A DNA stretch of 19,208 bases, taken from NCBI GenBank assembly GCA_023512255.1, contig JAILZY010000066.1, forward strand, positions 1 to 19,208, written 5' to 3'. The translations under genes and the position numbers were made by a program. Source of the DNA: a bacterium. GTDB taxonomy: Bacteria > SZUA-182 > DTGQ01. Shown here in pieces: positions 6,726 through 12,904 of this stretch (position 1 is the first letter of the stretch; each line of letters starts with the position of its first letter). The notes below the pieces were generated by a model, which saw only the letters and a program-made list of their open reading frames with translations, was not told where the DNA came from and searched no databases.

Positions 6726-7565
6726 ATGGAAAGTTTGGGACTTATTGCCGGCAGCGGCCAATTTCCTATCATTGTGGCCAATGAGGCCAAAAAGCAGGGG
6801 CTTCGGGTCGTGGCTGTCGGGATCAGCAGAATCACCTCACCAAATCTGCTCTTTTCTGTAGACAAGCTCTCCTGGATCGAACTGGGAAATCTCAGCAAAC
6901 TTATTAAAGAATTTAAGGCTGAAGGGGTTAACCAGGCCATCATGGCCGGCCAGATTCGGCACGTAAACCTTTTTCGGGACATTAAGTTTGATTGGCGGAC
7001 CTTGCTTTTGTTGAGGCGGCTGATTAATAAAAAAGCCGATACGATTCTCGGAGCTGTGGCCAATGAATTGGAGCGGGAGGGAATTCATATTCTGGAGTCA
7101 ACAAAATATATTACCCATCTGCTGCCAGCACCCGGAGTCCTTACCAAGAGGAAACCCTCAAGGAAAGAAATAAAAGATATAGAGTTTGGATTTGAAATTG
7201 CCAAGAAAATAGCTGGCTCAGATATCGGACAGACCGTAGTGGTTAAAGACCTGACCGTCGTGGCTGTGGAAGCAATGGAAGGAACTGATGAAACCATACG
7301 AAGAGGTGGTCAAATAGGCGGTGGGAAAACCGTGGTGGTCAAGGTGAGTAAGCCTAATCAGGATATGAGGTTTGATGTGCCGGTGATCGGTTTGGGGACA
7401 ATCAACTCTTTGAAGGAAGCCAAAGCAGCGGTGCTGGCTATTGAGTCGGGCAAAACTCTATTTTTTGACCAGCAGACGGCTATTGCCGAGGCCGATGCGG
7501 AGAAAATCTGCCTGGTTTCAGTTAGGATAGGCCAGAGTGGAAGGATAGAGTTTGCTGATAAATAG
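6726..7565 (+). CDS. lpxI: UDP-2,3-diacylglucosamine diphosphatase LpxI
   Basis: A 279-residue DUF1009-family enzyme that hydrolyses UDP-2,3-diacylglucosamine to lipid X and UMP. It is the LpxH replacement found in alpha- and deltaproteobacteria and many other phyla. Features are an N-terminal LGLIAGSGQFPIIVA (4-18), IMAGQIRHVNLF (72-83), the family core QTVVVKDLTVVAVEAMEGTD (169-188), and MRFDVPVIG (214-222), whose Asp217 corresponds to the catalytic Asp of Caulobacter LpxI. It starts 39 nt after lpxA with a purine-rich GGGAGGGAAG upstream. Neither lpxB nor lpxC/D is in the window. Confidence 0.94.
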   Translation: MESLGLIAGSGQFPIIVANEAKKQGLRVVAVGISRITSPNLLFSVDKLSWIELGNLSKLIKEFKAEGVNQAIMAGQIRHVNLFRDIKFDWRTLLLLRRLINKKADTILGAVANELEREGIHILESTKYITHLLPAPGVLTKRKPSRKEIKDIEFGFEIAKKIAGSDIGQTVVVKDLTVVAVEAMEGTDETIRRGGQIGGGKTVVVKVSKPNQDMRFDVPVIGLGTINSLKEAKAAVLAIESGKTLFFDQQTAIAEADAEKICLVSVRIGQSGRIEFADK

Positions 7566-7578
7566 TGGGGAAAAATCA

Positions 7579-8523
7579 ATGGATAAGCTGGCCGTTGGAG
7601 TAGTTGGGGTAGGGCATCTTGGAAAACATCACGCTCGGATTTTGGCCGATCTCAAAGAGTGCAAGCTCTATGGAGTGGTTGATATTGACCAGAGGCGGGC
7701 AGAGGAGATCGCCGCTCAATATCAGACCAGGGCTTTTATCGACTACCATGACCTGATCGGTAAAGTTGATGCGGTAAGCATTGCTGCTCCCACGATCTGG
7801 CACTATCAGATTGCCAGAGATTTTCTGGCTGAGGGAATTGATGTTTTAGTTGAAAAACCGATGACTGAAACTCTTGAACATGCCCGCGAGCTGATTGACC
7901 TTGCGGATCGACACAAGGCTATCCTGCAGGTAGGGCACTTGGAGCGTTTTAACGGTGCTGTATTGGCCCTTGAGAAATATATTCATGATCCTCGCTTCAT
8001 TGAATCCCACCGCATCGCCCCCTTTGTTGAGCGGGGAGTGGATGTTGATGTGGTCCTCGATCTCATGATCCATGATATTGACATTATCTTGAGTCTGGTT
8101 AAATCCAGAGCCCGAAGGATAGAAGCTGTCGGCGTTCCAGTGATCTCCTCAAAGATTGATATTGCCAATGCCAGACTGGAATTTGAAAATGGCTGTCTAG
8201 CCAATGTAACTGCCAGCAGAGTATCGCTCAAGAAAGAGAGAAAGATGCGAATCTTTCAAAAAGATGCCTATTTTTCCCTAAACTACGCTGAGTCCAAGCT
8301 GTATTCTTGTACGCTCAGCAAAGAGGCAGAAAGCAGTAGCCCCTATCCATTTCAAATCGTCCGAAATGATATCCCGGTTCAGGAGATCGAGCCTCTCAGG
8401 GCAGAGCTTGAGGCTTTTGTCCACTCCTGCCGCAGTCGGGAAAAACCAACTGTTTCCGGTGAAGAAGGCTATGAGGCTTTGTGCGTAGCCTTTAAAATAC
8501 TAGAGAAGATTTCTACAAGTTAA
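7579..8523 (+). CDS. Gfo/Idh/MocA family oxidoreductase, possible UDP-GlcNAc 3-dehydrogenase
   Basis: A 314-residue NAD(P)-dependent sugar dehydrogenase. It has the Rossmann motif VGVVGVGHLGKHHA (6-19), the family EKP motif (Glu92-Lys93-Pro94), HLERFN (120-125) and DLMIHDIDI with catalytic-type His165. Start ATG 7579 follows GGGGA at about 7 nt and lies 13 nt after the lpxI stop. An in-frame ATG at 7552 would overlap lpxI and lacks a ribosome site. Members of this family beside lpxA/lpxI in other bacteria include GnnA, which oxidises the 3-OH of UDP-GlcNAc on the way to the 3-amino sugar of some lipid A. The partner aminotransferase GnnB is not present, so this specificity is only inferred. 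Confidence 0.88.
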   Translation: MDKLAVGVVGVGHLGKHHARILADLKECKLYGVVDIDQRRAEEIAAQYQTRAFIDYHDLIGKVDAVSIAAPTIWHYQIARDFLAEGIDVLVEKPMTETLEHARELIDLADRHKAILQVGHLERFNGAVLALEKYIHDPRFIESHRIAPFVERGVDVDVVLDLMIHDIDIILSLVKSRARRIEAVGVPVISSKIDIANARLEFENGCLANVTASRVSLKKERKMRIFQKDAYFSLNYAESKLYSCTLSKEAESSSPYPFQIVRNDIPVQEIEPLRAELEAFVHSCRSREKPTVSGEEGYEALCVAFKILEKISTS

Positions 8524-8562
8524 AGGGGAAAACCCTTTAAGTTTTAAGGGGAAAACCCTTTT
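8517..8562 (+). repeat. 22-23 bp tandem duplication spanning the oxidoreductase stop codon
   Basis: AAGTTAAAGGGG plus AAAACCCTTT (8517-8538) is followed directly by AAGTTTTAAGGGG plus AAAACCCTTTT (8539-8562). The first copy contains the stop TAA at 8521-8523. The second copy also serves as the left arm of the hairpin that follows. Confidence 0.8.
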
Positions 8563-8583
8563 GAAAAAGGGTTTTCCCCTTAA
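8544..8583. terminator. Long hairpin between convergent genes, probable terminator
   Basis: TTAAGGGG-AAAACCC-TTTT (8544-8562) is mirrored perfectly by AAAA-GGGTTTT-CCCCTTAA (8565-8583), a 19-bp symmetrical arm pair with a very short loop. It separates the lipid A cluster from the convergent sir2 gene. There is no clean T-run after the stem on either strand, so termination is inferred from position and stem strength. Confidence 0.6.
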
Positions 8584-8606
8584 AAAACCCCTTTCCTAAA
8601 ACTTTA
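8546..8606 (-). repeat. REP-like hairpin family, copy 1
   Basis: Read on the minus strand, the box TAAAGTTTTAGGA (8606-8594) precedes a hairpin whose centre is AACCCTTTTTCAAAAGGGTT. The same box and the same 20-nt core recur at 12769-12825 on the plus strand, while the outer stem sequences differ. This marks a dispersed repeat family rather than two unrelated terminators. Confidence 0.6.
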
Positions 8607-8630
8607 GTACTCTCCTTTTTTAATCCCAGT

Positions 8631-9407
8631 TTAAAGCCTTCTGTTGAAGACCTCTTGAGCCAGCTCACGGCAGATGTCATCACAACTTCCCAGCAACAAT
8701 TCCATCTTTCGCTGAAAAGCAGCTGGTGGAGGAGTCTTATTAATCATGATGATGGGACAATTCGGCCTTATGGCATTCACTAGCCCAGCAACTGGATAAA
8801 CATTGAGCGATGTTCCCATAACGAGTAAAAGATCAGCCTGAGGGAGGTCCTCGGCAACAGATTGAAAGAAGATCTCTGGTAAGGCTTCACCGAAAAAGAC
8901 TATATCCGGCTTGATAATGGATTGCGGGCTGCAAGGGCAGGTGGGCACTTTCCCCGCTTTGATTTCGATTTCAATATCGCTCAGGGAATACTTCTGCCCG
9001 CAAGAGAGACAGGTAGCGGTCTTGAACGTGCCGTGGCAAGCTATGACCCTCTCAATATGAGCCGCCTCCTCCAAACCATCAATGTTTTGCGTATAGTTTT
9101 GCAGAAGTTTGCCTTCTTCTTCCAGCATCCGAATAAATCGATGAGCCAGGGTTGGCTGATAATTGCCTGGCAAAAGTTCCTTAGCCAGCTCAAAAAAAGG
9201 CTGCGGATGTTGGATAAAGTAGTTGAGGTCGAAAATGGCCTCTGGATATGGGAGATGGTACTTTTGCAGGTTGTAATAAAGGCCTGTTCCTGGTGATCGA
9301 AAATCAGGAATCCCAGCAGCCGTCGATATCCCGGCTCCTGTTATAACCGCAATCCTTTCGGCTTCACGAATAAGAGAAGCACATTTTTTCACCTGATCGG
9401 ATGACAT
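8631..9407 (-). CDS. Sir2-family NAD-dependent protein deacylase
   Basis: A 258-residue sirtuin that uses NAD+ to remove acyl groups from lysine, acting in the cytoplasm. Motifs in order are GAGISTAAGIPDFRSPGTGLY (24-44, NAD binding), TQNIDGLE (106-113), catalytic HG (His125), a zinc site of Cys133, Cys136, Cys157 and Cys159, GEALP (173-177) and GTSLNVYPVA (198-207). The GTGLY pattern after PDFRSP and the absence of the Tyr/Arg pair of SirT5-like enzymes point to a class I-like deacetylase. ATG 9407 follows GGAGGG at 10-nt spacing. It is transcribed away from the Rieske-like gene and converges on the lipid A cluster. Confidence 0.94.
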   Translation of the reverse strand: MSSDQVKKCASLIREAERIAVITGAGISTAAGIPDFRSPGTGLYYNLQKYHLPYPEAIFDLNYFIQHPQPFFELAKELLPGNYQPTLAHRFIRMLEEEGKLLQNYTQNIDGLEEAAHIERVIACHGTFKTATCLSCGQKYSLSDIEIEIKAGKVPTCPCSPQSIIKPDIVFFGEALPEIFFQSVAEDLPQADLLLVMGTSLNVYPVAGLVNAIRPNCPIIMINKTPPPAAFQRKMELLLGSCDDICRELAQEVFNRRL

Positions 9408-9456
9408 ACGTTTTTAACCCTCCGCCATATTTGCCTGCTATTGCATATACCTGCCT

Positions 9457-9485
9457 ACCATAAAGAGTCAAAATAAAAAAGTCAA
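9457..9485 (-). promoter_or_regulatory. Candidate sigma-70 promoter for the sir2 gene
   Basis: On the minus strand TTGACT (9485-9480) is 17 bases from TATGGT (9462-9457). A second TTGACT (9471-9466) with TATATG downstream is an alternative. Both -35 boxes lie in a 14-bp tandem duplication (9466-9479 and 9480-9493). Confidence 0.4.
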
Positions 9486-9501
9486 GATAAATTGGTCTGA
9501 A

Positions 9502-9518
9502 TTGGCACGATCTTTGCC
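9502..9518 (+). promoter_or_regulatory. Sigma-54 (RpoN) -24/-12 promoter
   Basis: TTGGCACGATCTTTGCC matches the RpoN consensus YTGGCACGRNNNTTGCW at all positions but the last. The invariant GG (9504-9505) and GC (9516-9517) have exactly ten bases between them. Transcription would start near 9529 and give a leader of about 83 nt to the ATG at 9612. No clear activator-binding dyad was recognised upstream. Confidence 0.8.
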
Positions 9519-9611
9519 ATGATAGTGAGTGAGGAAAGATTCTGTAACCATTATCTTTCTTCCAAGAGATGATGAGGTTAAAGTGAAGAGTTAGCAAAGG
9601 AGTCAGAAATT

Positions 9612-10079
9612 ATGCACTATCAATCAGGGGTTAGGTATTCAGCAGCAGGAGATATATATGTAAGGAAAACCAGTTTTCGCAAGATCATCCTTAGGACCAT
9701 GATCATCCTGGCCATTGGCGCCTTTTTTCTCTATCCGCTTGTCCGCTATCTGACCGCTCCTCCAAACATGATGCGATACCTGGAAACAGTCCAAATATCT
9801 TTGGCCACTCTGCCGGAAGGAACCTCTCAGTTGATCTCCTATCACGGCCAGCCAGTCCTAGTCATTAATTATCATGGCAATATCAAAGCACTCTCTGCAA
9901 TTTGTACCTATAACAGTGCTCTGTTGAGATGGGACAATGATCGGGAAGAGCTGGTCTGCTCATCTCACGATGCCCGCTACGATATCAATGGAAATGTAAA
10001 AGCTGGCTTAGCCCCGCGGCCCCTGGAGCAGCTCGAGGTTATGGTTGTTGAGGGAAGTGTCATTATCGGCAAATCATAA
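9612..10079 (+). CDS. Membrane-anchored Rieske-like protein with an altered cluster site
   Basis: A 155-residue protein. Residues about 25-48 form an N-terminal membrane anchor; the remainder is a Rieske-type domain, likely on the outer face of the membrane. The fold pattern is visible: hydrophobic strands VLVINYHGNIKALSAICTY, then LVCSSHDARYDINGNVKAGLAPRPLEQLEV, as in Rieske ferredoxins and cytochrome bc subunits. The canonical CxH...CxxH set is broken: Cys98, Cys116 and His119 are present, but position 100 is Tyr (codon TAT) instead of His. A normal [2Fe-2S] centre with two His ligands is therefore not expected. Start ATG 9612 follows AAAGGAG at 9 nt. It is a single-gene unit behind a sigma-54 promoter, with no cytochrome b nearby. 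Confidence 0.78.
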   Translation: MHYQSGVRYSAAGDIYVRKTSFRKIILRTMIILAIGAFFLYPLVRYLTAPPNMMRYLETVQISLATLPEGTSQLISYHGQPVLVINYHGNIKALSAICTYNSALLRWDNDREELVCSSHDARYDINGNVKAGLAPRPLEQLEVMVVEGSVIIGKS

Positions 10080-10276
10080 GCACTTATCCACTTATGATTA
10101 TAATTATCCACTTCAACTTATAACCATACACTTATAATTTCATATTATAACTATACGCTTATAATTTATGACAACATCATAATTTATATGGACATTCCCT
10201 AGGACATTCCCTATAGACATTCCCTGCCCTGGGTGAGCCGAGGTAAATCTGAGGGCTATGCCCTTTCTCTGAAAGA
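10080..10276. repeat. A/T-rich degenerate tandem repeats in intergenic DNA
   Basis: Immediately after the Rieske-like stop, TTATCCACTT occurs at 10084 and 10104, and ATACACTTATAATTT (10126-10140) recurs as ATACGCTTATAATTT (10153-10167). Three copies of GACATTCCCT follow at 10191-10200, 10203-10212 and 10216-10225. No gene is seen. Confidence 0.7.
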
Positions 10277-10852
10277 TTAAAATTCCACTTTCGGAACCTG
10301 CTTTTCCTCCTCCGGCATTTGATAATATGTGCCCTTTTCAAAGCCAAACAATCCAGCAAAAACCCGATCTGGAAATTTAGCGATCGCCGTGTTATACTCT
10401 TTAACTCGCTCATTATACCGCATCCTTTCTACTGCCAGGCGGTTTTCTGTTCCGGCCAGCTCATCCATAAGCCGGTTGAAGCTCTCATTGGCCTTCAGCT
10501 CAGGATACCTCTCAAGGATAACCAGTAATCTTCCAAGAGCAGTTTCCACTGCCTGAGCTCCTTGAATCTTCTCAGGGATGGTTGTCGCCCCGGCCAGTTT
10601 TGCCCTGGCCTCAGCGATCTTGATAAATATTTCCTTCTCATGAGCAGCATACCCTTTGACCGTATTCACCAGATTAGGAATAAGATCATTCCTTCTCTTG
10701 AGCTGATTATCAACCTGGGCCCAGGCTCCGTCGATATTTTCCCTCATAGTTACCAATTTATTATAACGCGATATTCCCCAACCAACGAGAATGAGAAAAA
10801 GGATAGCTATGGCAGCCAAAACCGCCAGGAAAATGCTAAGACCTCGCTTCAT
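10277..10852 (-). CDS. lemA: LemA family protein
   Basis: A 191-residue LemA protein: a single N-terminal membrane helix (about 5-26) followed by a long antiparallel helical bundle facing the other side. Family signatures are RYNKLVTMRENIDGAWAQVD, LKRRNDLIPNLVNTVKGYA, the ELKANESFNRLMDELAGTENR stretch, YNTAIAKFPD and the C-terminal FEKGTYYQ. LemA proteins are poorly understood envelope proteins, often next to TPM-domain genes as here. ATG 10852 is preferred because AGGAGG lies 5 nt upstream; an upstream ATG at 10870 would place that site inside the gene. It is the last gene of a three-gene unit, 101 nt after the TPM gene. Confidence 0.95.
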   Translation of the reverse strand: MKRGLSIFLAVLAAIAILFLILVGWGISRYNKLVTMRENIDGAWAQVDNQLKRRNDLIPNLVNTVKGYAAHEKEIFIKIAEARAKLAGATTIPEKIQGAQAVETALGRLLVILERYPELKANESFNRLMDELAGTENRLAVERMRYNERVKEYNTAIAKFPDRVFAGLFGFEKGTYYQMPEEEKQVPKVEF

Positions 10853-10917
10853 CCTTGCCTCCTGATGCAATTAGTTATTAACTTGATTACTTAACTAGCC
10901 GCCTACCTGCTGTTATT

Positions 10918-10948
10918 AGTCTGTCCGCTTACCGAGCAGTCTGCCCGC
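10918..10948 (-). repeat. Short direct repeat downstream of the TPM gene
   Basis: AGTCTGTCCGC (10918-10928) and AGTCTGCCCGC (10938-10948) differ at one base and are offset by 20. They lie a few bases beyond the TPM stop codon (10954-10956). Confidence 0.55.
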
Positions 10949-10953
10949 TCTGC

Positions 10954-11844
10954 CTACCATCTACCCGTAGCTCCGCCGCCTCCGCTCGATCCTCCGCCAA
11001 ACCCACCAAATCCACCGCCACCCCAGCCGCCGAATCCCCCACTGCTCCAGCCGCCGAATCCTCCTCCACGAAATCCTCCACCTCCCCTGTGGCCCCAGTA
11101 GCCACCCCCTGGTGGGCCGAAAAACCAATACCACAACAGCCCGCTTTTCCATCCCAAGAGAAGCACTATAAAAAGCAGGATAAGGATAAATTCCAGGCCG
11201 TCTGAATCAGACTCAGGGGTCTTTTGATCTTCTGCCTCCTCAGGAGCTACTTTTGGCAAGCCGCTTATTTGGACCTGATACTGCCGGGCAATCCGTGAGA
11301 TAACTGCCTCTGTTCCAGCTACAAGCCCCTGACCATACTTCCCCTTCTTGAAGAAGGGGATCATATATTTTCGGATGATCTCCCCAACCAGGCCGTCGGG
11401 TAAAATTTCCTCTAGCCCGTAGCCGACCTCGATCCTAACCTCACGCTCCCGCAAGGCCAGCAGGATAAGAACCCCATTATCCTTGCCCTTGACCCCAATG
11501 CCCCACTTCTCAAAGAGTTTGACCGCGTAGAGATTGATCTCGTAGGGAGCCACGCTCTCCACGGTAACTACGGCAATCTCTACTGTGGTTTTCTGCTGAA
11601 GCTCCTGAATTAAGCGGCTGAGAGTCTCCTTGTCTTGAGGAGAGAGAAGCTTTGCCTCGTCATTGACATAGCCTGTGTACTGAGGAAATGGAATCTCCTC
11701 TTGCTCAGAATCAATCCGCGGGGATAGAGCAAAGGCCGAAGACTCTTTTCCCCCTGTGGCCACCAGACACCTAAGACCTAGCAGGAAAGACACTAGGGCG
11801 GCCACTATCAGCAGTCGTTTTTTCTTGCTGTACAGAGCGGTCAT
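10954..11844 (-). CDS. TPM domain protein (YgcG family) with glycine-rich tail
   Basis: A 296-residue membrane protein. A signal or anchor helix lies at about 10-28. A TPM (DUF477) domain spans about 57-192, with family motifs GYVNDEAKLLS (58-68), TVEIAVVTVESV (87-98), LFEKWGIGVKGKDNGVLILLAL (110-131) and VGYGLEEILPD (140-150). A transmembrane helix covers about 218-243, followed by a Gly-rich tail (246-296) of GGGF/GGW repeats. The order signal-TPM-TM-Gly tail is the usual one for LemA-linked TPM proteins. ATG 11844 overlaps the previous gene's stop by four bases (ATGA), so translation is coupled. Confidence 0.93.
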   Translation of the reverse strand: MTALYSKKKRLLIVAALVSFLLGLRCLVATGGKESSAFALSPRIDSEQEEIPFPQYTGYVNDEAKLLSPQDKETLSRLIQELQQKTTVEIAVVTVESVAPYEINLYAVKLFEKWGIGVKGKDNGVLILLALREREVRIEVGYGLEEILPDGLVGEIIRKYMIPFFKKGKYGQGLVAGTEAVISRIARQYQVQISGLPKVAPEEAEDQKTPESDSDGLEFILILLFIVLLLGWKSGLLWYWFFGPPGGGYWGHRGGGGFRGGGFGGWSSGGFGGWGGGGFGGFGGGSSGGGGATGRW

Positions 11845-12599
11845 GAGATCACCGGCAGGGCATCGACTTTTTGAGCCAGCTCATGAAGGCTGCAAAGATA
11901 GGCATTTAGGAGGCTCTCAAGCTCTGGTTTTTTCACCCCGCTCCTTCTTCCTTCCTTTAGGTGCAGCACTCTCATGAATACCTCAGTCTGAAGCTTAAGC
12001 CGATCGGCAATTTCCTTAATGACCCCCTCTCTTGACTTGGGAGGTGCGCCTCCCTGAAGACGGATGAGGCTGCGCAAGACCGGCATAAGAGCGGTCAGGG
12101 AATGGACCAGCAGTTGCTCGATCGGTTTTTGCTGAAGCCCTATTTCCAGGTAAGATTGGCGGATTCTGATCAGTTTGCCCTTAATTTCCTGCTCACACTG
12201 AAGACGCAGGTTGGACTGATTGATAGATAACTTTTGAAAGATATCCTCTCCGTAGACAGTAACATGCTGTTCCTTGATCTCAATGAATTCAATGGGGAAA
12301 GTATCGCATGAGGAAAGAATATGCTCCTCGGTAAGAAAGAGGGGCGCGGGGATTTTTTCCTTTCGGCCGCGGGCGATTACCTTTAGGCTGTCTTTTAGGG
12401 TAGAAAAGGGGAGATCAGCAAAGATAAACAGCAGATTGATATTCGACCGCTCAGGGATATAGTCTTCTCCGGCAGCGCTGCCATAGACAGTGGCTGATTT
12501 TAAGTTTTCTTGGTGAATTTGAATCATGCTCTGGCAGTAGCGGGCCACTGTCAGTCGAATACTGGGGGGCAGTAGATCGAGATTTTTTAGCTCACTCAC
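11841..12599 (-). CDS. Nucleotidyltransferase-fold protein with altered catalytic site
   Basis: A 252-residue cytoplasmic protein. Residues about 36-60 (ATVYGSAAGEDYIPERSNINLLFIF) have the hydrophobic-GS...SDIDL pattern of the polymerase-beta/aminoglycoside nucleotidyltransferase superfamily. The two metal-binding Asp residues are replaced by Asn53 and Asn55 (codons AAT and AAT). The remaining 190 residues are mostly helical, with no family I can name. GTG start 12599 follows GAGGAG at 7 nt. It is the first gene of the unit with TPM and lemA, sharing an ATGA overlap with the TPM gene. It could be a non-catalytic nucleotide-binding or regulatory protein. The superfamily call rests on a short motif. 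Confidence 0.62.
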   Translation of the reverse strand: MSELKNLDLLPPSIRLTVARYCQSMIQIHQENLKSATVYGSAAGEDYIPERSNINLLFIFADLPFSTLKDSLKVIARGRKEKIPAPLFLTEEHILSSCDTFPIEFIEIKEQHVTVYGEDIFQKLSINQSNLRLQCEQEIKGKLIRIRQSYLEIGLQQKPIEQLLVHSLTALMPVLRSLIRLQGGAPPKSREGVIKEIADRLKLQTEVFMRVLHLKEGRRSGVKKPELESLLNAYLCSLHELAQKVDALPVIS

Positions 12600-12660
12600 C
12601 CTTTTTCTCCTCTTGGGTTACTAGCGATATCAGTATAGAAAAAAAGATAAAATCAGAGAG

Positions 12661-12690
12661 ATTTTATTATTTATCAATCCAATTTGTCAA
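12661..12690 (-). promoter_or_regulatory. Sigma-70 promoter for the nucleotidyltransferase-TPM-lemA unit
   Basis: On the minus strand a consensus TTGACA (12690-12685) is 18 bases from TAAAAT (12666-12661). Transcription would start near 12654 and give a leader of about 55 nt to the GTG start at 12599. Confidence 0.62.
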
Positions 12691-12768
12691 CTGAAAGTAT
12701 ACCCTTTTTCTAAAACTTTTAATAACTCAGCCTTTAATAACCCTTGGGGAATGTAGGTAGGAAAAGTT

Positions 12769-12825
12769 TAAAGTTTTAGGAGGATGGTTTGGAAGGAACC
12801 CTTTTTCAAAAGGGTTCCTTCCAAA
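12769..12825 (+). repeat. REP-like hairpin family, copy 2
   Basis: The box TAAAGTTTTAGGA (12769-12781) is followed by an 18-bp perfect stem, TTTGGAAGGAACCCTTTT (12788-12805) with its complement (12808-12825), closed by a 2-nt loop. Box and central 20 nt match the element at 8546-8606, which lies in the opposite orientation. Here it lies between divergent promoters, where a transcription terminator would have no gene to end. Confidence 0.65.
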
Positions 12826-12851
12826 ATTTAGTGTGGCGATATTTTCCCTGA

Positions 12852-12879
12852 TTGCCCGAAAACAGATGTAGTCTACGAT
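12852..12879 (+). promoter_or_regulatory. Weak candidate promoter for the GAF-hydrogenase operon
   Basis: TTGCCC (12852-12857) and TACGAT (12874-12879) are 16 bases apart, each with four of six consensus bases. The start of transcription would be about 19 nt before the ATG at 12905. The assignment is tentative; a regulated promoter of another kind is equally possible. Confidence 0.28.
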
Positions 12880-12904
12880 TTTATTGGATAAGAAAGGGCG
12901 TCAT

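Larger units (their letters stand above)
12600..12904. other. Divergent intergenic region
   Basis: About 300 bases between the minus-strand nucleotidyltransferase unit and the plus-strand GAF/hydrogenase unit. It holds a good minus-strand promoter, a partial repeat copy (CCCTTTTTCTAAAACTTTT at 12702-12720), a complete REP-like hairpin and a weak plus-strand promoter candidate. No coding frame is supported. Confidence 0.6.

Noticed and set aside
10084-10113. Two DnaA-box-like TTATCCACT sites in A/T-rich DNA, suggesting an origin
   Set aside because: Each has one mismatch to the consensus, both are part of a degenerate tandem repeat, and no dnaA, dnaN, gyrB or rpmH genes are near.
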